Shown here: positions 21,247 to 33,800 of the stretch, piece by piece
Layout: the number at the start of each line of letters is the position of its first letter
Numbering within the stretch: position 1 is the first letter of the stretch
Source of the DNA: Bolinopsis microptera
Taxonomy: Eukaryota; Ctenophora; Tentaculata; Lobata; Bolinopsidae
Length of the DNA stretch: 60,000 bases
Assembly: GCF_026151205.1 (NCBI RefSeq)
Contig: NC_087080.1
Location: 11,581,837 to 11,641,836 of the forward strand
Reading direction: 5' to 3'
Notes under the pieces: generated by a model
The model's input: the letters and a program-made list of their open reading frames with translations, nothing else
Database searches by the model: none
Told to the model about the DNA's origin: nothing
Translations under genes and position numbers: made by a program

Positions 21247-22993
21247 ACACACTTTACTAAAACACCTGCTGTAGTGCTGTACATGGAACTCATCGCCAGT
21301 TTTCAACTGCCAGTGATTCATCAAACAAAATTCCTTCCAAAAAGCATTTCCGCTTCATGAAATCGCGTGAGTGAACGTAAACTGAGTAACTAACGTTTCA
21401 TGTGGATGATAGTTTACCAGAATATGGAAGAATATTACCTTCGCACTTATATGTTTCATCATCTGTCGTATTTAAAACTATCGAGCATCGAGCACAAGCT
21501 TCGATTGCACAATAAAATTCCTTTTATCTTTTCATATGCACTGCCACTTAACGTGAAATAATATCGCCTGGTCAAAAATTAACAGCAAAGCAGTATTTAA
21601 TGCATTTAATAGTGATATGATATAATATTGTTTATAAGGAATAGAATATAGATCTACATTATACACGATCCCCTTTTATTTACACCTATTATGGTTTTTT
21701 GTTCCATTTGTCGAAAGTTAATCCAAGAAATTTTAATCTCTTCGTTACACAAAAGTCCCCTTTATTTTAGCATTTTTCACGGTTTAATTTAGCTTTAGCC
21801 CACTCAAACAATCCAATATAATTACGATAGCTAACATGTAGTAACATGTGGTAAGTTCTCAACAGCAGGAGTGAGGAAACTTGCTAAATAGGCCGGTTAA
21901 ATTCTCCACTCTCCCTGTCACGTGACTAACTTAAATACGTCCAGTAGGTGATTTAGAGGTAGTGTACAAAATGCATCGATCAAATTTTAATTAGGTTTCA
22001 ACTAGTTGACGGAGGCCTATAAGATATCTATATTCGAAATAAAAGTGATAAAGCAATAAGCAAGCTCGAGCACTTTCAGTTTCTCAGCTTCAGTATTCAT
22101 TCCATGAAGGAGATCATATCCGGCTCTCCTTATCTGAGGATATACAAGCTCACTTAGTAAACAACTAATCTGTATAGTAAGCTAATCAGGAGAAAGAGTC
22201 ATCTGTCATACCCTTGGTATGTAACCCTTATAGTAACCTTAGACTTAGTCTTAAAGAAAAACTTGGGAGTTGTTGAAGACTATAAGTACAATAATTTCTA
22301 ATTATTAATCTATTCAAACTGATCCAATTCCGTAGCACCTGGTATATCAGCCGCCAGTTTCAGTTATGAATTTGGAGCATATTATTTAATATAGGATCAA
22401 TAGAATGTTGAACTAAGAGATTTAATGAGTTAATCGTGACGATGACTTAGATTAAACAAAGTAATCTTCTTATTCGGATTTCAACAAATGATCTATACTG
22501 TTTCCTTTTACACTGTTATATCATATTCTTGATATAAATCATCTTGATCCAAGTATTGTTCATCTATACAAATTGTTATTTTGGTTTTTCCTAATCTGTA
22601 CTTTCCTATTTTCACTATTTCACTATTATTTTGATGTGGAATCCTTTTAATACATATTTCTATCTATAAAAAATCAGTCACATGATAATTTGTATAATAT
22701 TGTTGTATTCATAAGCAATAATTTAGGTATTCCTGATACAATTGTGGTCGCATTTCCGACTTTTGACTGTTCCATTTTATTAGGATTGACTATTTAACTA
22801 ATTTAGTCTTCTTGGAGATTTGTGAGCCCGTTTTTTTTTCAATTAAAACCTCACTACTGTGTAGAAATTATTTCGTTTAATTTCTAATTGCTGTAAACAA
22901 GGATTGGTTTATGATCGATGTAATAAACATTTTGAATACTAAAATCTTATCATATTTTAGATATTCTATTAAAAGAGTACAACAACAGGCGAC
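21247..22993. other. Upstream region of the secreted repeat-protein gene
   Basis: AT-rich, no exon recognised. It holds the second member of the dispersed repeat pair (about 22110-22210). The last few hundred bases before 22994 must include promoter and 5' UTR of the plus-strand gene, but no core element stands out. Confidence 0.45.
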
Positions 22994-25900
22994 ATGCGGG
23001 TGTTTTTGTTATTACTGGGTAAGTTTGTTAAGAGAGTATTTAACAAAGGATTTATTTTAGATAACAATCCTATTATTATTAAAACGAAAATCGTGGTAGT
23101 TTCTTATTTGTCCAACCTCAATATAACACAAGGCTTTTCCTGATCGACCAAGTCTCACGTAAGATAAATCTTTCTTAATTTAACGAACTATTTTTCTGTT
23201 TGAGTGTCAATCGAGCATTCCTTGTTTTACTTTTAATACGTTAAATAATTTCAGCGATCGCCACCTTGGGCTGGACAGTATCAGCTGAAAGAGAAACCAC
23301 CGATCAGAACCCAGATGACAACACTGATCAGAACCCAGATGATAACACCGATCAGAACCCAGATGATAACACCGATCAGAACCCAGATGATAACACTGAT
23401 CAGAACCCAGATGATAACACTGATCAGAACCCAGATGATAACACTGATCAGAACCCAGATGATAACACTGATCAGAACCCAGATGATAACACCGATCAGA
23501 ACCCAGATGATAACACTGATCAGAACCCAGATGATAACACTGATCAGAACCCAGATGATAACACCGATCAGAACCCAGATGATAACACTGATCAGAACCC
23601 AGATGATAACACTGATCAGAACCCAGATGATAACACCGATCAGAACCCAGATGATAACACTGATCAGAACCCAGATGATAACACCGATCAGAACCCAGAT
23701 GATAACACTGATCAGAACCCAGATGATAACACCGATCAGAACCCAGATGATAACACTGATAAGAACCCAGATGATAACACTGATCAGAACCCAGATGATA
23801 ACACTGATCAGAACCCAGATGATAACACTGATCAGAACCCAGATGATAACACTGATCAGAACCCAGATGATAACACCGATCAGAACCCAGATGATAACAC
23901 CGATCAGAACCCAGATGATAACACTGATCAGAACCCAGATGATAACACTGATCAGAACCCAGATGATAACACCGATCAGAACCCAGATGATAACACTGAT
24001 CAGAACCCAGATGATAACACTGATCAGAACCCAGATGATAACACTGATCAGAACCCAGATGATAACACTGATCAGAACCCAGATGATAACACCGATCAGA
24101 ACCCAGATGATAACACTGATCAGAACCCAGATGATAACACCGATCAGAACCCAGATGATAACACTGATCAGAACCCAGATGATAACACTGATCAGAACCC
24201 AGATGATAACACTGATCAGAACCCAGATGACAACACTGATCAGAACCCAGATGACAACACTGATCAGAACCCAGATGATAACACTGATCAGAACCCAGAT
24301 GATAACACCGATCAGAACCCAGATGATAACACTGATCAGAACCCAGATGATAACACTGATCAGAACCCAGATGATAACACTGATCAGAACCCAGATGATA
24401 ACACTGATCAGAACCCAGATGATAACACCGATCAGAACCCAGATGATAACACTGATCAGAACCCAGATGATAACACCGATCAGAACCCAGATGATAACAC
24501 CGATCAGAACCCAGATGATAACACTGATCAGAACCCAGATGATAACACCGATCAGAACCCAGATGATAACACCGATCAGAACCCAGATGATAACACTGAT
24601 CAGAACCCAGATGACAACACTGATCAGAACCCAGATGATAACACTGATCAGAACCCAGATGATAACACCGATCAGAACCCAGATGATAACACTGATCAGA
24701 ACCCAGATGATAACACTGATCAGAACCCAGATGATAACACCGATCAGAACCCAGATGATAACACCGATCAGAACCCAGATGATAACACTGATCAGAACCC
24801 AGATGATAACACTGATCAGAACCCAGATGATAACACTGATCAGAACCCAGATGATAACACCGATCAGAACCCAGATGATAACACTGATCAGAACCCAGAT
24901 GATAACACTGATCAGAACCCAGATGATAACACCGACCAGAACCCAGATGATAACACTGATCAGAACCCAGATGATAACACCGATCAGAACCCAGATGATA
25001 ACACTGATCAGAACCCAGATGATAACACTGATCAGAACCCAGATGATAACACTGATCAGAACCCAGATGACAACACTGATCAGAACCCAGATGATAACAC
25101 TGATCAGAACCCAGATGATAACACTGATCAGAACCCAGATGATAACACTGATCAGAACCCAGATGATAACACCGATCAGAACCCAGATGATAACACCGAT
25201 CAGAACCCAGATGATAACACTGATCAGAACCCAGATGATAACACTGATCAGAACCCAGATGACAACACTGATCAGAACCCAGATGATAACACTGATCAGA
25301 ACCCAGATGATAACACTGATCAGAACGAGAGCGGCGTATGTCCATCGTGCGGTCAAATGGACTTTAGTCAAGCGACAATGACTTTCGAGAATATGACAAT
25401 ACAGCTAACTGATGTAATGGACATGTCTTCTTTCAATGGTAGTATAGTTGGCATGAGTCTCTGCTCTGAACCAGCAGAAGTAAAATGTGCTGCGTCATGT
25501 GGGACTGCAAAGATAATGATGTCGCTGAATATCTCAAACCCCGAAAATATTACCGAATTCATGGCGCTCAACAATATTGGACTTATCGTGAAAGAATGTG
25601 TGTTAGAAGAAATGACGTGTACCGACCTTCAGTCTTTAGTAACACAAGAATTAGATTTGGATTCAGGCATGTCTCCGGATGTTACAGTTACAATTTCAAG
25701 TTGTGACATAGACACTTGTGACAGCAAAGATGAAAACTGTCCTCAAATGTGCCATTACCCCAAGTACATCTCTGGTGGATTTAAAGAAAGTGAAGGTTTC
25801 TATAACCTTGAAAGATATGCTAGATACGCATGTTATCCACAATTCGTTATGACCCCCAACATGGAGGCCTTTATGGGATACTTGGAAGATATGGAGAAAC

Positions 25901-27240
25901 CAAACGTTCAACAAGCTTACAAGGACCTGTCCCATAATGGGGTGTGTTACGAAGGAAAAGCCTATATACCATCGTGTACTCCACGAGGTGAAGCAGGACA
26001 TTGTGGCTTACCTACTTACATAGAAAACGGTAAAGCAACGTACTTCGAGGGGAAATTCATGGATTCCATGACATACAATGAAACAGAAAATGAAGATTGC
26101 GAGGAGGTCGTGGCGATAAGCAGCAGATTACAAGAAGATGTCACGCTCGACATACTGCAGAATTGGTTTGTCGAAAAGAACATATATCTCAACCGTGTCG
26201 CAAGGTGTTCAAGAAATCAAGAACAGCAACACGTCGCACAAGTACATGAACAAATGGCACGAAAGAGGTATAATGACGAATACGAGCAGATGGAGCAAAT
26301 GGAAGAAGAGAAAAAAGAGTTGATAAAAATGATGCCGTGGGCAGCAAGATACGAGTGTGATGAAGATCACGTGATACAGGAAACAATGTGGGGATCCTGG
26401 GGATGGTGTCGTAGAGATGGCACATACGAGTTACCAAAATGTGTGCCCAGTTGGGACTTCTATCGTCTAGAGTTTAAACTTGACAACGGTGACGATAAAA
26501 GTCTTGTAGACAGGAACGGGAATACATTTGGAGGAATAGTACTTGCCAGACCAGTTTCAGCAGGTGCTAAATATGTAGGCGAGTGGGAAGCAGCTTGTAA
26601 TGATGGTTTTAACGACTATGCTGCAGGCGCAGTATGCCGACAGATCGCTTATCAAAAAGAAAAAGAGTGCGAAGATTGGGATTGTATTCAGGATGTATGG
26701 TATGGTTTCGAACACGGATCTAAGATACAAGCTAACACTAAAATGTTAACTGAAAGCAACAGAGATTACGATTTCGGCTGGACAAAGTTTGGTTGCACGC
26801 ATGATGATACACTAGTGATAAGCGATAACTGTGACGTAATGCGTTATGAAGATGCAACAGAAGCAATGGGAATGAGGGCTCAATGTTTCGATTTCGATAG
26901 ATTGGCTATCCAGTGTTTTCAGACTGCTGTGTTGAGTGTGGATGTTTCTATGGGAAAATCCAGAAAGATGGTCACCTGCAGAGCTTGGGCTGAAAAAGAG
27001 GAGCACTACATCAAATTGGGCGCCACCTTTGAAAGACTGACAGTGAGCTGGATGATGGACGATAAAGTAATGGATCTCCAGACCAAATACAAGGTGAAAA
27101 AAGGAAAATTCGTGGCACAAGCCAGACTTCCAAATATGAAAGGAGTTGACTTCGAGTGTATGAGCTGTGAGGTATACGCCGACGGTGAACTCTTGGGCAA
27201 AGAACAACATTGCAAGAGTAATATATCAATCACAGATTAG
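22994..27240 (+). CDS. Secreted protein: 84-copy DQNPDDNT repeat plus CCP-, SRCR- and Ig-like modules
   Basis: Two exons: 22994-23018 (ATG CGG GTG..., donor GTAAGT) and 23255-27240 (acceptor TTTCAG), phase 1, giving 1336 residues. Joining them creates a textbook signal peptide, MRVFLLLLAIATLGWTVSA, with the likely cut before Glu20. Residues 25-696 are exactly 84 copies of DQNPDDNT, three Asp per unit and essentially no positive charge, so probably disordered and strongly acidic. Then come a Cys-containing region with N-glycosylation sequons (ENMT, LNIS, ENIT), a CCP/sushi-like stretch (about 924-1071) split by a Lys/Glu-rich helix, an SRCR-like domain (about 1085-1200; GEWEAACNDGF, AGAVCRQIAY, FGC), and an Ig-like C-terminus (VTCRAWA...VSWMM...FECMSC). 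It is extracellular by these signs. Function is unknown; adhesion, mucus or mineral binding are guesses. Domain calls are by eye. Confidence 0.85.
23302..25326 (+). repeat. 24-bp coding minisatellite, 84 units plus a partial
   Basis: The unit is gatcagaacccagatgataa + cact, encoding DQNPDDNT. Variation is almost wholly silent: GAT/GAC at the sixth codon, ACT/ACC at the eighth, one GAC at the first. The only residue change seen is Gln to Lys at 23761. Since the period is a multiple of three and the unit lacks stops in most phases, long spurious frames appear in other frames and on the other strand. Confidence 0.97.
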
Positions 27241-27381
27241 AAGATTGTAACAAAGCTGACTCGAAATGAACTTATTAGTAAATTATCTATGATAAAAACA
27301 AGTAGAACGAGAATTTCAACACCAATTTGAAAATTAAGTAGCTTAGAATTGATGAGTCGAATTTAACTTAAATTTAATATC

Positions 27382-27387
27382 AATAAA
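27382..27387 (+). terminator. Polyadenylation signal AATAAA for the repeat-protein gene
   Basis: A canonical AATAAA lies about 140 bases after the stop codon, overlapped by a second aataaa-like copy in caataaaataaaatac. Position and strand fit 3'-end formation. Confidence 0.55.
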
Positions 27388-27837
27388 ATAAAATACTGTA
27401 TCATTTTGTTGCGATTCCTTTCTGGTCCGTAAATCAACATAATAATGGTACGATGCTACGTTATCGCGGCGGACATGCTTGATTTTAAACATAATGAAAA
27501 CAAATGAATTATAAAATTGTAATCGAACAAAAATAAGATGAAATATAAAAACGTTACAAAATAGTCAGCAAAACATGTAGAATAAAGTGACAGCTGGAAA
27601 AAACAAGGCTTTTATTCAGTGAATTGAAATAAAAGTACGAAATGTTTGGGCTGAACATTTACTTCATAACTCCATCCAAAACATCAATATAAGTTGTGGA
27701 ATAAAAGAGGACTACCCCAGTCCACAGACTACTACATCTAAATGAATATAAGATATGATAAAACAAATTAAAACACATCCAATAGGTATAAAATCTATTT
27801 CCCATATTCGAAAGTGACGTCACACCACGTGACGCTT
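27388..27837. other. Convergent intergenic region
   Basis: Lies between the plus-strand repeat-protein gene and the minus-strand SPRY gene. A minus-strand AATAAA (27616-27611) could end the SPRY transcript. Nothing else was recognised. Confidence 0.45.
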
Positions 27838-30800
27838 CTATCCGGAGGCAGCAGCGAAGTCTACAGTCACTCGGTCACCCTCACTGAGTCCGATTGTAGG
27901 AAAGAGTCCTCCTTCAGGTATCGTCATAGAAACGTCGCCGACTTCTAACGAGTTTTTTGTGAAGTAAACCGTCACCTAGGTGTTACTAGGTGTTATTAAT
28001 ATACTTTGGGAATACGTGAAAAGATAAACACGTCATAAATTATCATAAGAGAAAGTGGTCAAAAGAAACAGTCACGAAGCAAAAAGATTAAAAAACTAAA
28101 CAATTTTCGTAATTTTCATCTCAATATCGCACACACTTTTTCTCAATCAATCTAAATTGTTGTGGCCCACCTTTACCGTATACAACAAGGATTCAAGGAA
28201 GATTAGATTTAAAAACTCACCGTTTCTCCTTTTGAAGCGTCGCCATTGCCTCTTGGTATGTTAACTATGTCACGATCAGGAAACCGAATACCGCAACCCA
28301 TTACGTCCCCCACGGCACAGGTTGGCATCACTGAAATCATTGTTTAAAGATGCATATTGAGCACTGTATTTCATATTTGTTAATCAGTTCGATCAAAAAC
28401 GTCAGATACCTTACAAGACGTTTTCATAACGTACGAAATGCGACGGTTTTCCCGAAATTTCGCCATATTTTCGGACCGCCAAAATTTCGGTCGTCGTAAT
28501 AGAATCCGTCGCATTATTTTTAGCTTATTCCAATAATTGTGGCTTCATCGATTCGTTTTGTTCTTGAAAAGTTAGTGATATGATGGTGGGACAAATAAAC
28601 ACAAAATTCCATGATGAATTTAATGTCAAATAATACGTTTTAAATTTACAATAAATTACATTTATGTGCTAACATAAACGTCTTATAAGAGACTAAGTCA
28701 AGATAAACAATTTAATACCAAACTCAATAAGTGAAACTGAAAGAGTCGAGCCGGACCCCTTAGAGGAAGATGAAGAAATCGATTTATAAGTTTCATTTTG
28801 TTTCAACATGATTTTACCGATTTTTAGAAAAATTTGAATTTCCTTTGTGTCAGAAAACAAAATGATGAAAAATACCCTTATTTTCTATAACGTCCGAAAT
28901 GTGACGGTTTTTGTTCAATTTCGCCATATTTTCGGACCGCCAAAATTTCGGTCGTCGCAAATTGGTCCGCCACAAAAATGTCTTGTAAGGTAACTAAATA
29001 TTTTGCTTGGTCACGTGATATAGCTTAGCGCGTTAAGTTCTCATCTGTGTGCGTCGCGCGCTACGCAAACTTCCAGAAATTTTGTGACGCTGGCAATTTA
29101 CACACGACCAGTTTGAGGTTGCGAAACGCAAATAAGAATTATGAGGAGCTTCTTCTCTTTCATCACTGTATCATTGTGAAAATGATTAAGAAGAGTCATT
29201 TCATAGCCATTTAAGCGGGTTTGTCCGTTCGTTCAACAATGATCGTTTTGCAAATACATTAATTAATAAATAAATGCTCATTTTTGCAATTATGCACTTC
29301 TAAGTTCTAATTTCATAATTTCATCAATGATTGTAAATGGTTTATTACCCTTCAAATAACGCTACTATATATAGCAAGTAGCTTAACACACCTTTATTGT
29401 GATGTCCTTTCTTGTACAGTATACCATCATCAGAATGATAACCACAAGACTTTTTCTTCCAACCGGGAAACTTGCTGGGTTCATGAGACCTGTCTGCTAA
29501 ACCGACCCCTACTGCTGAGTCAGCCCCACATTCTACTATCTTCAGCTGGGGTGTGGTACTTGTTAGTTGTTACATTCGGAAAACTAACTTCGGGTCTGTG
29601 ATCACACTCTACAAAAAAACTCAATGTTGTCAAATCTTTCTTAGAAGAATTTTAATACGAAGATTGAGCGAAATGTAACAAATGCAGTACCTGGTAGAAA
29701 TGGTGCTTAGCCGAAATAAGTCTGTCGAATATGACACTGCACGAATTTGACTCTTTGTTCATTGTATTAGAGATTGCATCTGAAGTTTGATGTAAAAATA
29801 AATAATATATCATTAACTGTGATTAAAATTGCAAGTCAGTTACTATCGGATTCTTATAGAAACCTAAGTTATAATTTCCGCCCTTCTCATACTATACGAT
29901 CATCAGCCATGCGTGATTGGATCTCCCTTCAAAACAAACAATCGTCACCGAAACTTATGATAAATCTGAATGTAACCCCGAGAAATGAAGTGGGTGAGCA
30001 CTGCAAATTTACACCTCATAAATATAGCTAACCTACCTAGATGGTAAGTGTAAGGGTCAGGGTTAGTGCAAGTAATATAGCTAACCTACCTAGATGGTAA
30101 GTGTAAGGGTCAGGGTTAGTGCAAGTAATATAGCTAACCTACCTAGATGGTAAGTGTAAGGGTCAGGGTTAGTGCAAGTAATATAGCTAACCTACCTAGA
30201 TGGTAAGTGTAAGGGTCAGGGTTAGTGCAAGTAATATAGCTAACCTACCTAGATGGTAAGTGTAAGGGTCAGGGTTAGTGCAAGTTATATAGCTAACAAC
30301 TCCTACCTAGATGGTAAGTGTAAGGGTCAGGGTTAGTGTAAGTAATATAGCTAACCTACCTAGATGGTAAGTGTAAGGGTCAGGGTTAGTGCAAGTAATA
30401 TAGCTAACCTACCTAGATGGTAAGTGTAAGGGTCAGGGTTAGTGCAAGTTATATAGCTAACCTACCTAGATGGTAAGTGTAAGGGTCAGGGTTAGTGCAA
30501 GTAATATAGCTAACAACTCCTACCTAGATGGTAAGTGTAAGGGTCAGGGTTAGTGCAAGTAATATAGCTAACCTACCTAGATGGTAAGTGTAAGGGTCAG
30601 GGTTAGTGCAAGTAATATAGCTAACCTACCTAGATGGTAAGTGTAAGGGTCAGGGTTAGTGCAAGTAATATAGCTAACCTACCTAAATGGTAAGTGTAAG
30701 GGTCAGGGTTAGTGCAAGTAATATAGCTAACCTACCTAGATGGTAAGTGTAAGGGTCAGGGTTAGTGCAAGTAATATAGCTAACCTACCTAAATGGTAAG

Positions 30801-33800
30801 TGTAAGGGTCAGGGTTAGTGCAAGTAATATAGCTAACACTCTACCTAGATGGTAAGTGTAAGGGTCAGGGTTAGTGCAAGTAATATAGCTAACCTACCTA
30901 GATGGTAAGTGTAAGGGTCAGGGTTAGTGCAAGTAATATAGCTAACCTACCTAGATGGTAAGTGTAAGGGTCAGGGTTAGTGCAAGTAATATAGCTAACA
31001 ACTCCTACCTAGATGGTAAGTGTAAGGGTCAGGGTTAGTGCAAGTAATATAGCTAACCTACCTAGATGGTAAGTGTAAGGGTCAGGGTTAGTGCAAGTAA
31101 TATAGCTAACCTACCTAGATGGTAAGTGTAAGGGTCAGGGTTAGTGTAAGTAATATAGCTAACCTACCTAGATGGTAAGTGTAAGGGTCAGGGTTAGTGC
31201 AAGTAATATAGCTAACCTACCTAGATGGTAAGTGTAAGGGTCAGGGTTAGTGCAAGTTATATAGCTAACCTACCTAGATGGTAAGTGTAAGGGTCAGGGT
31301 TAGTGCAAGTAATATAGCTAACCTACCTAGATGGTAAGTGTAAGGGTCAGGGTTAGTGCAAGTAATATAGCTAACCTACCTAGATGGTAAGTGTAAGGGT
31401 CAGGGTTAGTGCAAGTTATATAGCTAACCTACCTAGATGGTAAGTGTAAGGGTCAGGGTTAGTGCAAGTAATATAGCTAACCTACCTAGATGGTAAGTGT
31501 AAGGGTCAGGGTTAGTGCAAGTAATATAGCTAACAACTCCTACCTAGATGGTAAGTGTAAGGGTCAGGGTTAGTGCAAGTAATATAGCTAACCTACCTAG
31601 ATGGTAAGTGTAAGGGTCAGGGTTAGTGCAAGTAATATAGCTAACCTACCTAGATGGTAAGTGTAAGGGTCAGGGTTAGTGCAAGTAATATAGCTAACCT
31701 ACCTAGATGGTAAGTGTAAGGGTCAGGGTTAGTGCAAGTAATATAGCTAACCTACCTAGATGGTAAGTGTAAGGGTCAGGGTTAGTGCAAGTAATATAGC
31801 TAACCTACCTAGATGGTAAGTGTAAGGGTCAGGGTTAGTGCAAGTAATATAGCTAACACTCTACCTAGATGGTAAGTGTAAGGGTCAGGGTTAGTGCAAG
31901 TAATATAGCTAACCTACCTAGATGGTAAGTGTAAGGGTCAGGGTTAGTGCAAGTAATATAGCTAACCTACCTAGATGGTAAGTGTAAGGGTCAGGGTTAG
32001 TGCAAGTAATATAGCTAACCTACCTAGATGGTAAGTGTAAGGGTCAGGGTTAGTGCAAGTAATATAGCTAACCTACCTAAATGGTAAGTGTAAGGGTCAG
32101 GGTTAGTGCAAGTAATATAGCTAACCTACCTAGATGGTAAGTGTAAGGGTCAGGGTTAGTGCAAGTAATATAGCTAACCTACCTAGATGGTAAGTGTAAG
32201 GGTCAGGGTTAGTGCAAGTAATATAGCTAACAACTCCTACCTAGATGGTAAGTGTAAGGGTCAGGGTTAGTGCAAGTAATATAGCTAACCTACCTAGATG
32301 GTAAGTGTAAGGGTCAGGGTTAGTGCAAGTTATATAGCTAACCTACCTAAATGGTAAGTGTAAGGGTCAGGGTTAGTGCAAGTAATATAGCTAACCTACC
32401 TAAATGGTAAGTGTAAGGGTCAGGGTTAGTGCAAGTAATATAGCTAACCTACCTAGATGGTAAGTGTAAGGGTCAGGGTTAGTGCAAGTAATATAGCTAA
32501 CCTACCTAAATGGTAAGTGTAAGGGTCAGGGTTAGTGCAAGTAATATAGCTAACAACTCCTACCTAGATGGTAAGTGTAAGGGTCAGGGTTAGTGCAAGT
32601 TATATAGCTAACCTACCTAAATGGTAAGTGTAAGGGTCAGGGTTAGTGCAAGTAATATAGCTAACAACTCCTACCTAGATGGTAAGTGTAAGGGTCAGGG
32701 TTAGTGCAAGTTATATAGCTAACCTACCTAGATGGTAAGTGTAAGGGTCAGGGTTAGTGCAAGTAATATAGCTAACCTACCTAGATGGTAAGTGTAAGGG
32801 TCAGGGTTAGTGCAAGTAATATAGCTAACACTCCTACCTAGATGGTAAGTGTAAGGGTCAGGGTTAGTGCAAGTAATATAGCTAACCTACCTAGATGGTA
32901 AGTGTAAGGGTCAGGGTTTGTGCAAGTAATATAGCTAACCTACCTAGATGGTAAGTGTAAGGGTCAGGGTTAGTGCAAGTAATATAGCTAACCTACCTAG
33001 ATGGTAAGTGTAAGGGTCAGGGTTAGTGCAAGTAATATAGCTAACCTACCTAGATGGTAAGTGTAAGGGTCAGGGTTAGTGCAAGTAATATAGCTAACCT
33101 ACCTAGATGGTAAGTGTAAGGGTCAGGGTTAGTGTAAGTAATATAGCTAACCTACCTAGATGGTAAGTGTAAGGGTCAGGGTTAGTGCAAGTAATATAGC
33201 TAACCTACCTAGATGGTAAGTGTAAGGGTCAGGGTTAGTGCAAGTAATATAGCTAACCTACCTAGATGGTAAGTGTAAGGGTCAGGGTTAGTGCAAGTAA
33301 TATAGCTAACCTACCTAGATGGTAAGTGTAAGGGTCAGGGTTAGTGCAAGTAATATAGCTAACCTACCTAGATGGTAAGTGTAAGGGTCAGGGTTAGTGC
33401 AAGTAATATAGCTAACTCCTACCTAGATGGTAAGTGTAAGGGTCAGGGTTAGTGCAAGTTATATAGCTAACCTACCTAGATGGTAAGTGTAAGGGTCAGG
33501 GTTAGTGCAAGTAATATAGCTAACCTACCTAGATGGTAAGTGTAAGGGTCAGGGTTAGTGTAAGTAATATAGCTAACAACTCCTACCTAGATGGTAAGTG
33601 TAAGGGTCAGGGTTAGTGCAAGTAATATAGCTAACCTACCTAGATGGTAAGTGTAAGGGTCAGGGTTAGTGCAAGTATATAGCTAACCTACCTAGATGGT
33701 AAGTGTAAGGGTCAGGGTTAGTGCAAGTAATATAGCTAACAACTCCTACCTAGATGGTAAGTGTAAGGGTCAGGGTTAGTGCAAGTAATATAGCTAACCT

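Noticed and set aside
23207-25381. Very long open frames on the minus strand and in another forward frame over the DQNPDDNT repeat (about 690-710 codons each)
   Set aside because: The 24-bp unit lacks stop codons in most frames, so length is meaningless. Only the forward frame continuing to 27240 has a signal peptide, domains and a matching splice junction.
29774-30031. 85-codon plus-strand frame next to the satellite
   Set aside because: No family similarity, no splice support, and it runs into the first satellite unit; it also lies antisense in an intron.
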